From assembly GCA_001839685.1 (NCBI GenBank), contig MLAK01000890.1, forward strand, positions 1-50,669: DNA of 50,669 bases. Direction: 5' to 3'. This document shows, piece after piece, positions 39,286-49,600 of the stretch. Position numbers and translations under genes: made by a program. Every line of letters starts with the position of its first letter. Position 1 is the stretch's first letter. The notes under the pieces were generated by a model. It did not search any database. It saw only the letters and a list, made by a program, of their open reading frames with translations, and was not told the DNA's origin. This DNA comes from Tritrichomonas foetus. Lineage: Eukaryota > Parabasalia > Tritrichomonadida > Tritrichomonadidae.

Positions 39286-40497
39286 TTAAATATGCGATAG
39301 TTCTGTTTTAGCCTCTGGCTTTTTCCTTTTTCTATACACCTTCCCTTCTTCTTTGAGCTTTTCTTCCTTTAATTTCTTATTCTGAATATCTCTTTTCCTT
39401 TGAATTACTCTGTGAAGATATGCTAGAAATGTATGTATTGCTGGAAGGGGAATATTAAGCGCACTCAATGCATATATCATCCAAATATCTGGTAAATTAT
39501 TTTGCAGAATTGCACTACATATTCGACCGATCCAACCAGAACCCCAATTATAAAGTTTAGGTAATAGCCGTGCTTTGATGCTGTGGAAATTTTCGTTTTT
39601 GTTTGTGGTGATACCTCGATGATGAGTGCGAATTATATCTGACGTTTCTACCAAAAGATTCCATAAACACGTTCGCGCAGTGATGTTATTTGAATGAGCC
39701 CATTTTTTCCCATTAGGATGGATATTTGCAACCTTTGGATCTAAAGTGAANTGGTTAAANGCATTTAAGTATTTGACAACTTTTTCGTCGTCGGTCTGTT
39801 TTTTGGAGAACATACAGGCATTTAACCAAGATTTTATTCTTGCTTCAAGTCCTCTTAGCTTTCCATCAGTCATTTTATTATATCTGTCAAAAATTGTATG
39901 AAAATTCTTCAAACGGTGGTTAGGATCATTATAAATCGGAATATTCCATCCATTTTCTCTTATAATCTTATCAATTTTGACATCACCATCTTTGACAAGT
40001 CCAACAATTTTATCACAACTTTGGAGAAGAGGCAATAACATCTTAAAAGCAGTAGCTTCCATCATATTAGATGGTCCTTGATAATTTCCCTGCAGCCCTT
40101 TGGTAGCCTTATGCAGTAATACGTACGCAATAACTTTATGAGTAGTGGTGTCAATTGCGTCCAAAATAAAGTATTTGGCGTTTCTTCTACAACTCCATGA
40201 CCCATCTATGCTAACTATTGTATTTGGTTTCATGTTTTCAAAAGCCATATTGACAGAATAATTCGCAAATTGATATAAGAAGTTCGAAATTTCACCCTGT
40301 GCTTCATAAAACTCTGTTTTACCTGGTGCCTCGATGTCATTTAGCAAAAATAAAAGACTAGAATTTGTATAACAAATCCCAGTATAAAATAGCGCTAACA
40401 CATACCGCTTGACATTTGTTATTTTGAATGTCTTTTTGCTGTTCTTCTCTTCTCTTGCTTTTTTTAAAAGCTGCTTTTGTTTGTTCGGGCGTGCCAT
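39286..40497 (-). CDS. Kolobok-type DDE transposase
   Basis: 403 residues that would cut and paste the surrounding element. Probable catalytic triad: D98 in SIDGSW, D170 or D172 in VKDGDVK, and E302 in NKNENFHSIKARLLPK. This is the DGxW ... DGD ... NE spacing and the NExxxS/N...LPK motif seen in Kolobok and related Mutator-like transposases. A conserved DPNHRLKNF follows the second acidic motif. The basic N-terminus (KQKQLLKKAREEK) may bind DNA, and the C-terminus is Lys/Arg-rich. Two N bases (39751 and 39760) leave two residues unknown but do not break the frame. No canonical THAP domain is visible. The stop lies in TAAA. The frame is otherwise intact, so activity is possible. Confidence 0.88.
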   Translation of the reverse strand: MARPNKQKQLLKKAREEKNSKKTFKITNVKRYVLALFYTGICYTNSSLLFLLNDIEAPGKTEFYEAQGEISNFLYQFANYSVNMAFENMKPNTIVSIDGSWSCRRNAKYFILDAIDTTTHKVIAYVLLHKATKGLQGNYQGPSNMMEATAFKMLLPLLQSCDKIVGLVKDGDVKIDKIIRENGWNIPIYNDPNHRLKNFHTIFDRYNKMTDGKLRGLEARIKSWLNACMFSKKQTDDEKVVKYLNXFNXFTLDPKVANIHPNGKKWAHSNNITARTCLWNLLVETSDIIRTHHRGITTNKNENFHSIKARLLPKLYNWGSGWIGRICSAILQNNLPDIWMIYALSALNIPLPAIHTFLAYLHRVIQRKRDIQNKKLKEEKLKEEGKVYRKRKKPEAKTELSHI

Positions 40498-40545
40498 AAA
40501 ATTTTGATGAACTCATTGTTTATGTGACGATAGAATAAATTTGCC

Positions 40546-40556
40546 AGACAACCCCC
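40546..40556 (-). repeat. Right terminal inverted repeat
   Basis: AGACAACCCCC immediately before TTAA; reverse complement GGGGGTTGTCT equals the left end at 38834-38844. Confidence 0.85.
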
Positions 40557-42558
40557 TTAATGGAGTAGTACTACAGATTGAATGCAATTCTACGGTTTTT
40601 ATATTTGAAATGTTATATGAAAATATTAATATATAGAAATGGATAATTCGCTTAGAATGAGACATCATTTTATTTAATAAGTGTACAATCTGTCGCATTA
40701 TAAAATTAACATGTAAAAACTAATATTATTATCTAGTTTATTTTCAATTATTGTTGTTTTTATTTATAATCTATTTTATAATTGTTGACGGAAAAAAGCC
40801 ATAAAACACTCTTTCAAAATTATTTCATGTTTTACACTATCATATTCATGATACGTGCAACTAGAATCATTGTATATATAAATATCCGGTTATTTCACAG
40901 AGAATTTACGATTTTTTTTTTCATGTAAATGTTGAAATTACTTTTTTATTCTGATTAATATNTCTAAATTCATCTTTAGATCCATTTCAACTCTTCTTTT
41001 GCATTCTAAAAAACAAGCTTGGATGTATGAGAAAGAAAAAGCTCACAAAATTATAGAATAATTGAATGGTATCACTTCATCAAATAGATTCATCACAAAA
41101 ATATAAATATCTTTTGATAGCAAATATTAATGAACTTATATTTTTCTTAAATATATGAATTTTATTCTTTAGATAGGATTTAGAATAAAAATATCGAGAT
41201 TCAAGAGATACCTTTAAAGTTTTAATTAGAAAAGGATTTTAGAAAACCAAAAATCCAGATAATATGAGAAACTTTTTCATATGAAACGATCATTTTTGAT
41301 GAGATAAACGTGAATTTGAAGGTGAATAAAATTCTGTTAATACGTTTAAGTCATTGAATTTTTATGTTTTTATTTCTTCGATATTGGTCTAAATAAGATT
41401 GTTCAACATCCAATACTCTCNGAAGCTATTTAAAACTATTAACGCTTTTTAAAAAACGCAAAACATCAAAATCGATTTTTATCCAAATTTCTCTATTTTT
41501 TTGAATATCGCTGTAATCTGTTCATTCTTGTAACATTGTAATGTACATATNCATATTNACCNGTAAGATTTGATTTATTCACATTTTTAATCAATCAAAA
41601 GAAAGATTCTATTTTTTTCGTACTTATCATTCAAAAATACATGATATAACANTTTCAAATTTACTACACATGTATATCAATCACAATATTTCATTTAATA
41701 TCGAACAATCTCTATTACTTTGTGAAATGTATTTTTAATTTTTTGGAATTTTCTTTAAAATTTTGATTTAATTTCTTTTAAATATGTTATATTGATTTAT
41801 GAATTTGGTACACGACTATTTTCTATTAAAAATCTAATTCAGCTGCTTTAAGACTCAATTTATAATAGAAAGTTCTCAAATTGATGCTAATTTCATCTAT
41901 AACTCATGACCTTTGATTTGGATCTATGATATCATCTGGGAAATTATATTGATGATCATGTCAACAAACTATTCCTTATGTGTGATGAAAATATTTTCCT
42001 TTTCTCACTTCAAAAAATCAATTGCATCATTTTTGTTTTTNCTCAAAAAAATTTACAGAATACTTTTTTTGTCACTTTTGTGATTTGAATGATTAAAGGT
42101 TGATTATGAGGTTAAATAACCTCCGAATATCAAAAAAGTGATTTTTTTTTTAATTCTTTTTGCTTTTTCTATTGTATATTTCTTGCAAATTTTAATTTTA
42201 CTAACTAAAGCACATGATGAAGAACAATATATATATTTTTGAAAAAAAGAGACTTTTTTGAAATGGAATCTTATTTCAAAAATGGGTCTGACGATTTCCT
42301 TTAAAATTTGTTATTTTTATTTTTACTATGAATCCAATATGATATCAACTTTTGAAAAAAATTGTAGGAACAGTTTTAGAGATCAAATTGTATCTGCATA
42401 CTTTTTGAATAAATGTTCATTCTGATGTTCAATTCATCAACTTCATGGTCATATCTTCCTTTTTCATCNTTACAAANNATTTGACNGAACAAAGGAATCC
42501 CATCAAAAATCAAAAATAAAAATTTGTGAGCATTTGGCGGTTGATACTACTCCCTTAA
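40557..42558. mobile_element. Probable second TTAA element, non-autonomous, unresolved
   Basis: The TTAA that closes the first element is followed at once by TGGAGTAGTACTAC. At 42533-42558 the plus strand reads TTTGGCGGTTGATACTACTC then CCTTAA; reversed, this is TTAAGGGAGTAGTATCAACC then GCCAAA. The two ends share GGAGTAGTA next to TTAA. The right end also shares ACCGCCAAA and TTAAGGG with the left end of the first element. The ~2 kb interior has no ORF and holds 12 of the window's 14 ambiguous bases. I read it as an old or deleted relative, with the first element inserted at its left TTAA. Boundaries are uncertain. Confidence 0.5.
42533..42558 (-). repeat. Degenerate terminal inverted repeat of the second element
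   Basis: Reverse complement starts TTAAGGGAGTAGTATCAACC and continues GCCAAA. Compared with the left end of the intact transposon (TTAAGGGGGTTGTCTAACCG, then CCAAA), it keeps the outer TTAAGGG and the inner AACCGCCAAA. Confidence 0.6.
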
Positions 42559-42675
42559 ATTAAAGGTGTAACCGTTGGTTAAAGCATCAAATTATTGACC
42601 ATTTGGAAAAATAATGAATTTGAAAGCATATTTGGTTTTCAATAATTTCCTCAAAAAGAATATATCTTCATCATC

Positions 42676-43998
42676 ATGATGAATAAACTCAAAATATCCG
42701 ATTTTGGTCCCGTCACTATCGCCATCCCCATTGCGAGCAGCTTTGAAGCCGCCAATTTTGAATCCACTGTCAAAGATAAAACCAATATTCGAATCATTTC
42801 TTGGCCGACTGACGCGAGTGGAAAGGAAACGTTTAATAGACTTACGCACATAAAGTGCCTTGACATGCATGGAATCAGCCTGACCAATATTCCACCCGAA
42901 ATCGGACTTTGCACCGAGTTGGAATATCTCGATGTCTCAGATAACTGTCTCGAAAGTCTTCCTCCCGAATTATCGCAATGTTCGAAATTACAGACGCTTA
43001 TTTACAGTGGAAACAGCCTCCCTTACAAATCACAAATCCAGGCATTAATCGATCTCAGACAACTCAACCAGTCAGTCTCTTCAGCACCTTCGTTCAAATG
43101 GACACAGCCAAATGCTGCTTTTACAATGATTTCCTGGAACGTTCTTTGTGATAATGAAGCGAAGCAATATAATTTTCCAAAAACACCAACGAGATTTCTA
43201 TCCTGGGAATATCGTTCTGATTTGTTTATTCATACAATTTTGAATTTAAAGCCACATCTTGTTTGTATTCAAGAAATTGAAGGAACACAATTGAATGCTT
43301 TATCCGATAGAATGAGAACGATAGGTTATGGGTGTGCTTCATCGTTTGCTAGTCGACCACGAAGGCCTGGATTGCCTGTTGTTGGTGTTGCTACTTTCTT
43401 TTTGAAAGCTAGACTAACTGTGGAAAAAACTGTTTCTGTATCTTTTTCTGATTTGGCGCCAAATGAACATATTTCTAAACTGCAGCTGATAGCAAATGAT
43501 GCTGCTTTCCAAGTGTCTGTCGTTCGTTTGCAAGCGCAATCTTTCTTTTTGGTTAATGCTGGATTACGCGCTTGTAGGTATGAGCCAGAAGTTTTACTAG
43601 CGCAAGTTGCAATCATTGCACAGAGAGTTGATGGACTTACAAGTCAAGCCCTCATATGTGGATCACTTGGATTTAAACCAGGATCAGCTCCACATACCCT
43701 TTTAACTTCTGGAACTGATCCAAGTGGAAAATTTAAACTGAAACGAACATTTAGATCAGCTTATGCTGATGCATCAGTGAAAAATGAGTTCACTGTCTGG
43801 GATGAAGATGGATTCAGCACAACTGATTATATTTGGATCTCGCAAATGATGCAGCCAACTGGATTTGTGATTGTGCCTACTATAGAAGAGGCTCAAGCAG
43901 CCCATCGGACTGCACCAAATTCGCAATGGCCATCAAATCATATTCCAATCGGTGCTGCAATAGATATCAAAACATCACCACAGGAATTATACTATTGA
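42676..43998 (+). CDS. LRR plus CCR4-type exonuclease fold, probably inactive deadenylase
   Basis: 440 residues. Residues ~58-120 contain leucine-rich repeats (LEYLDVSDNCLESLPPELSQ), then an endonuclease/exonuclease/phosphatase fold from ~148, the order found in CCR4/CNOT6 mRNA deadenylases. Of the family's catalytic residues, N155 (SWNVLCD), E200 (IQEIE), D384 (TDYIW) and H422 (NHIP) are kept. The VNTHL histidine is Gly (VNAGL, G296), CGDFN reads CGSLG (S330 for Asp, G332 for Asn), and PSDH reads PSNH (N421). Losing the His and the Asp/Asn pair should abolish two-metal catalysis. The LRR would still allow docking to a CCR4-NOT partner, so a scaffolding role is plausible (inference). The start lies in TCATCATCATGATG, and the next codon is also ATG. 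The stop is TGA. Confidence 0.9.
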   Translation: MMNKLKISDFGPVTIAIPIASSFEAANFESTVKDKTNIRIISWPTDASGKETFNRLTHIKCLDMHGISLTNIPPEIGLCTELEYLDVSDNCLESLPPELSQCSKLQTLIYSGNSLPYKSQIQALIDLRQLNQSVSSAPSFKWTQPNAAFTMISWNVLCDNEAKQYNFPKTPTRFLSWEYRSDLFIHTILNLKPHLVCIQEIEGTQLNALSDRMRTIGYGCASSFASRPRRPGLPVVGVATFFLKARLTVEKTVSVSFSDLAPNEHISKLQLIANDAAFQVSVVRLQAQSFFLVNAGLRACRYEPEVLLAQVAIIAQRVDGLTSQALICGSLGFKPGSAPHTLLTSGTDPSGKFKLKRTFRSAYADASVKNEFTVWDEDGFSTTDYIWISQMMQPTGFVIVPTIEEAQAAHRTAPNSQWPSNHIPIGAAIDIKTSPQELYY

Positions 43999-44381
43999 GT
44001 CCTGAATTAAGTCAATCTGAACTATATGCGCTTATTATTTTTCTTGTTACTTTATTAAAATATTTTATATAAAATATAAATTTTCATTTTTTCTTTTATA
44101 TAAAATAAATTGGAGACACATCAAGGAAGAATAGTTCTTCGAAATGATTGACACTACTTCAAATTTTAATTCTGTTCATTAATGAAAAAAAAAAAAAATA
44201 GTTTGTTTACAGATTCTTCATAATTGAAACTAACAATCATTGAATAATAATCAAAATGATACTCAATATTGAATATTTAGATGCCTTAGCTAAAATCATT
44301 TTTTAATTTTAGATTGTTGTCTATTTCTGAGATCAATTCATTATTAGGAGTGAACAAAAAATTTAATTTAATAAGAATTAA

Positions 44382-44513
44382 CTCTCTGATTATATAGATG
44401 AATGTATTATTTTGCATGATACTCATGGTGTTTCTCCAATTTCTATGTCACTGATCGTGAACAAAGAAGAATTTGAATTCATATTTTATCTGTTTAATAG
44501 TGTACTTGTTTAA
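44382..44513 (+). pseudogene. Possible ankyrin-repeat fragment
   Basis: A 43-codon frame between stops, without a suitable ATG, contains HDTHGVSPISMSLIVNKEEF then FIFYL. This resembles the ankyrin pattern DxxGxTPLxxAhxxxxxEhhxhLh. Ankyrin genes are very numerous in trichomonads, so a decayed fragment is plausible. Only about one repeat is present. Confidence 0.25.
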
Positions 44514-44709
44514 AAAAGACAGATACTAGGATATTCTTACTTTCTTGAAAGATTGTGTTTATAAGCAATATTATATATAAATATACCTATTGGTAGCAAA
44601 TGGATAACAAAGATAATAATTTTAGAATTACCACACCGCATGATCATACAAGCTTTCTGGCCTTCCACACATAAATTCAAATTAAAAAAAGGATAATTAC
44701 CCAAAATTC

Positions 44710-44736
44710 TTTTTTTTTTTTTTTTTTTTTTTTTTT
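44710..44736. repeat. T27 homopolymer tract
   Basis: 27 consecutive T in the middle of an intergenic region, about 710 bases before the next start codon. Confidence 0.95.
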
Positions 44737-45448
44737 GGCTATTTTGATAGATGAAAATGAATTACTTCAATTTCTTTTAGACTCTCAAAACTAGTTTTCA
44801 CACGTTCACATATCAACAATAATTGATCCATAATTATTAACCAAATCCAATATGATTAATTATTAATATTTTGTTTCAATGTCAAATCACGGCTTACTTC
44901 ATCAAAACTTTCTTATATTTGTCATAATCACAAGTTATTCATATGAAATGATTAATGTGAGAGATTCTTCATCACACTGTTTATCAAAAACCCCTTTTAA
45001 TTAATTAATTTCATCATTGACTTATCATAATGATACATATTATAGACCAAGAGTAGAAGATGAAAAGGGAATGGTAAAACTATCATTTTATTCTATTTAT
45101 AATAATAATGTTTTCATTCAAATATTAAACATGTCGGTCGAAAAAAAATTCATACAATAAATTCGTAACATTTTGAGACAGTTCAATCATATAGATATTC
45201 ACACTAAATATTTTAAGTTGACATCATCATTGGAGGAAATTCGAATTCTGTCGATTAAGTCTACACATCAAACTCAAATATCATTCGATAGTGATCGTTA
45301 CATACACATTCTGAGATGGCCAAATTTTTAAACGGCTTTCATTGATACGATTCAACCAACTATAAATTCACATATTTTTTTCACCTTTTAGTCAACTATG
45401 AATATAACCAATTGAAAATTTTCCCCACATCAAAGGCTAAATTCAAAA

Positions 45449-46315
45449 ATGTCCGATAACGAAGATCAACTTATAGACCGCCTTTATCCCTCAGAAAATA
45501 AGTTTACAAACACGCCCAGTTCCTCATCCATTGAAAACACCTTTCGCATGGCCCAAGTCCTCCAGGCAAAGAAAGATTTCGATAAAGCGATTGACAAGTT
45601 CCTCCTCGTTTGCGAGTGCACAGAAAGGGTCATTGCTATGAACCCAGGTGCAAATGTTGAAATCCATTGGGTTGTTTTCTCTCTTGGCGCGATCAGCGAC
45701 ATATATCAAGATCGACAAGATTACAACAAATCAATTCTATATCGTAATGCTCAAAGAGCCTTCCTCGAGTTTATGCAGACCCAGAAGGGCACGAATAAGT
45801 CGACATTTGCAACAAATAGCGATTCCGACGACGAAGATTTAATAACTATCGCCACAAAGTCCCACAGCTATATGAAGTTGTTCGAAAGTGTCCACGAAGC
45901 AATGAAAGCCCCAGAAAAGCCACCTCCGGAAGATCCACAGGAATTAATGAGGAAATTGCAAGAAGCAAGAAAGAAAGATGAAGAAGAAAAAATCGAACAA
46001 ACAATCAAACTACTAAACGAAGCAGCAGACGCACGTGAAAAAGAAATACAGAATTCTTTCTGGAAGAGAAACATGCAAAGAATTACTGACCATCCTGTAA
46101 TTTTCGTTTTTATCGTTTTGATCATCTCAGTTTGTGTCATTTTGTTTGTCAAATTCAAGCCAAAGAAAAAGATCAACATTCCAGGTGGAATTGATGCACA
46201 AATGGCTTATCTCGAACAATACGTTCGCGACTATGAAAGGAAGCACGGAAAGAAGGAACCAAAGAAGCCTGTTATGCATGGACATCATCACCACCATCAC
46301 CATCACGATCTGTAG
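45449..46315 (+). CDS. TPR-like membrane-anchored protein with C-terminal His8
   Basis: 288 residues. Residues ~30-110 form helix pairs with a TPR-like pattern (AQVLQAKKDFDKAIDKF; LGAISDIYQDRQDYNKSI). An acidic SDSDDED patch lies near 124-130, a charged coiled-coil-like stretch at ~160-200, one membrane segment at ~217-236 (VIFVFIVLIISVCVILFVKF), and a basic stop-transfer KPKKK. About 50 residues follow the membrane segment and end HG, eight His (279-286), Asp, Leu. There is no N-terminal signal, so the likely topology is a cytosolic TPR domain with a C-terminal anchor and a short tail on the other side. TPR receptors with such anchors occur on hydrogenosome, ER and other membranes; the target organelle is not evident. 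The His run may bind metal. The stop is TAG. Confidence 0.88.
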   Translation: MSDNEDQLIDRLYPSENKFTNTPSSSSIENTFRMAQVLQAKKDFDKAIDKFLLVCECTERVIAMNPGANVEIHWVVFSLGAISDIYQDRQDYNKSILYRNAQRAFLEFMQTQKGTNKSTFATNSDSDDEDLITIATKSHSYMKLFESVHEAMKAPEKPPPEDPQELMRKLQEARKKDEEEKIEQTIKLLNEAADAREKEIQNSFWKRNMQRITDHPVIFVFIVLIISVCVILFVKFKPKKKINIPGGIDAQMAYLEQYVRDYERKHGKKEPKKPVMHGHHHHHHHHDL

Positions 46316-46650
46316 AAGCACTAAATATCATATTTACTATAAAATTCCTTCTATTTATGTATTTTTTGATTTCATGTTTGATTATGACTTGAATCGAGTA
46401 ATAAAGCTTTTTGTTTTATTTTTTGACAAGTTGTGATGTGTTATTTGATGCGTTTCTTCATTAATTTGCCAGTATCTTTGAGCAAATATTTTTTATCGTT
46501 GTAACCGTGTCTTATTCAGTTATGGCATATTCAAAAAGACAGAATTTGAAAGGAAAACCGATGTTAATGAACGATAAATGATCTTCATTTAATCAAAAGT
46601 CCGATAGACTTCAAATATTGAAAAAGTTTCTTGTATTATTTTCATAAATT
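46316..46650. other. Intergenic region upstream of CAND1
   Basis: 335 bases, AT-rich. It ends with TCATAAATT directly before the CAND1 start codon. No gene or repeat seen. Confidence 0.65.
46642..46647 (+). promoter_or_regulatory. Inr-like TCATAA of the CAND1 gene
   Basis: The A of TCATAA lies 7 bases before the ATG at 46651. It fits the trichomonad initiator TCA(+1)Py(T/A) and the very short 5' leaders known in T. vaginalis. Confidence 0.45.
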
Positions 46651-49600
46651 ATGACAAACCAATTTAGCGAGAACTGGACCCGCACCCAATTCAACCGTGA
46701 TTTTCATAACGCCGATCAAGATTATGTTGTCATTGCTCTTCGTAATCTTTTAGAACATCTCGAAAAAGTCGAAATCTTTGAAGAAGAAGAAGATTACCTC
46801 AAAACGGTTTTCATCAACGAAATTACATCCCGTCTTTGCGATAAAATGGCTGATATTGTTGGCCTTGTTTTCAAAATTATCGTTTCTCTAACTGTAAAGT
46901 TACCGCTGAAAATTGTCCCATATTTATTCGAAGCCGTCTTCCAAATCGTTTCTAAACAAGACATTGAATTCCGTACACAGCTTTTGGCAGTTTTCGAAGA
47001 AGCCATTTCATGCGCTGTTGATTGTCCAACCGAACGTCAGAAAGTCATCACCGAATATCTCGTTCCAAAACTGACTCAATACATTCGCGCGCCTATGTTT
47101 CCAGAAATTCTTGTTTTCTCACTTGATTTACTTACAACTACAGTTGAAACTCTACCAAATTCACTTGATGAGAGACGAATTGATGATCTCGAAAATATCA
47201 TTAAAGAACTTGCCAAGAAATCCAATTCAGCACAATCTGACACGCTTGAGAGCACTATCCAGTCACTTGCCACACTTGCTAAGGTTTGGTCGACCTTAGT
47301 TAACAATGACAAGTTTGAAAAATTCTTGGAATTTTTGGATCAGCTTGATAACAAAGATGCTGCTCTTTCAATTGTTTGTGGAATTATCATTCATCGTCCA
47401 CAACTCTTCACTCCAGAGCGAAGATCAAAATATGCTGACCAAGTTTTTGAACATTTAAACAATGACAGTCCAAATGGAAATGCTGATTATGAAAATGAAA
47501 ATGAAGATAACTTCGAAGAAATTTCATTAAGTTACGTAAATCATACAACTGAATACTTGAATACATTAACAAGTTTAGTTAACGCTTATGGCGAGGGCAT
47601 GGATGAAGAGGCACTCAATCCATATATTTCACAAGCATTCTATTTCCTCACATTTGGTGCTCAAACAGACAACCTTGGAAATAACGAAGAAAATGAAATT
47701 GAAGCTGATGTTGATTTCGATTCTGACATTGAAGCACCAGATAGTGAAGGAGATGTCGAAGTTGTTGCTTCTGATGGTTCATGGAAGATTCGAAAAGCTG
47801 CAATGGCACTTTCTACCAGTTTAATTAATGAACAACCAGATCTTTTCTATGAAAGTTTGATTTATGTTGATGCTGAATGCGATAATCCATCATTAATCGA
47901 TGTTTTGATTAAAGACAGCGATGAAGGTGCACAAACTGATGCAATGGCACTCTTAAAAGTTGTTATTCATGCCTATCGCTCCAAAATTGACTCAAAAATT
48001 GTTGATAATTGGACAAATTCGTTAATTTCTCAAATTCTTCCAGGAAAAATCAGAAATGTTCCATTATTCATTGATACTTTGACATACATAATCAGTGAAT
48101 TACGTAAAATGCCTTTAATTGAAACAACTTTACATGCAATTGAATGCATCAAGCGAGTTTTTGCTGAATCTCCAACAACTACTGAATATCCAACATTTTC
48201 ATTCATTTCTTCACTCCTTCAATATGCAGATAACGCGAACATTGTAAAGCCAGTAGTTTCTTTGATTAGAGAAGCTCACAAAGACTCAAATTCACAAGCA
48301 ATTCCAGCATCACTTGTTATTGTTTCAAAGGTTTATCTTTTCTATCGAAGAGAATCTCAAAAGAAATCGAAAGAAATTTCACAAGATAAAGGAATCGCAA
48401 AAGTTTTAGATGAATTAAATACATCTGTATTAAGTATTTCTGAATTTGGTGGAGAAAGAACCGTTTATGCCATTCCATCACTTGCAGTCTTCACAGTTTG
48501 CTGCGCTTCTCTTCCATCTGTTGGAAAATCTGTCGAAAAGATTGTTCGCTTCTTTGATAATCAAGCCGCAGTAAAATCTGCAGCTGCAGCAATCGCTTTA
48601 ATCAGTGCAAGTGAATCTGCTAAACAACTATCTTCATTTGCAAGTGAATTACTTACGAAATTACATCAAAACTTAACAAATGTTGATTCATCTGTTATTT
48701 ATAGATGCCTTTGGGCGATTCGCTTAATGCTTCATAAGAAACTTATTCATTCTGCAGATTGTCAGCCACTTATTCCACAATTAATTGATATTGTTTCAAC
48801 TGGTGACAATAATGCCAGACTTTTAAGCTTGAAGGTTTTAATCAGAATCAATCCCAATGGCTGTAATGCCAAATCTTTACTAAACTTTGAAGCTTCTTTA
48901 ACAAGTCTTCATCTTAGTGAAGAAGTCGTTTTTGCCATTGCTGAACTTGTTGAAACTTCTGCAAAATCACTCGATAAAGTTAAACCACTTGTTGATGCAC
49001 TTATTAAGAAAGGAAACTTACTTAAAGAATCAAATATGATTTCAAATGTTTCAACAATTGTTGGTGTTGCTGGTGGTTCAAACAACGATTATGGAAGATC
49101 ACTTGTTTCTTCCTTTGCCAAAGAAATTGAATCATCTAATCAACGATTTGCATTAAGATGTATTGGTGAAATTGGCTCATTTTTGGATCTTTCAAAAGAT
49201 ACTGCATTGGTTGATCGTATCTTTCAACTTGTTAAATCAAGTGACCGAGAAACTTTTACATCTGCTGCAGAATGTGTTGGTTTAATGACTGTTGGATCAC
49301 CATCATCTCTTCTTTCTAAACTCATTAAGAATGCCACAGAATGCGATCTTAAATCACATGTGACTCCATGGCTTTTTGCCATTTCTGCTCTTGTTAAGAA
49401 AATTAATAATAGAAAAGGCAAGGTTCTTAAAGAATTCGCTGGAAGTATTTCACAAATAAGCAATTTCCTCCTTGAAAACGCCGACGAACAAAAAGAAACC
49501 GCACAAATTGTTGCACAATGCCTTGCAGGACTTGTTGGAATCAATAAAGAATATGCTGACACACTTATTAAAAAAGCATTACCAGTTACAATTCGTGCAT

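Larger units (their letters stand above)
38830..40560. mobile_element. Kolobok-like DNA transposon with TTAA target duplication
   Basis: A 1723-base element (38834-40556) bounded by TTAA on both sides (38830-38833 and 40557-40560). The ends are inverted repeats: the left begins GGGGGTTGTCTAACC and the right, reversed, GGGGGTTGTCTGGCA, an 11-base perfect match. It contains one full-length transposase on the minus strand and about 450 non-coding bases on the left side. TTAA duplication together with this transposase type is the hallmark of the Kolobok superfamily; piggyBac also uses TTAA but has a different transposase. The terminal repeats and frame are intact apart from two ambiguous bases, so the copy may be young. 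Confidence 0.85.
43999..45448. other. Intergenic region with T27 tract and a possible ankyrin relic
   Basis: 1.45 kb between two plus-strand genes. It holds a T27 run (44710-44736) and a short open stretch that reads like part of an ankyrin repeat (44382-44513). Otherwise AT-rich with no supported gene or RNA. Confidence 0.55.

Noticed and set aside
42592..42914. Two minus-strand ORFs opposite the CCR4-like start
   Set aside because: They lie antisense to a gene with clear LRR and nuclease motifs and show no motif themselves.
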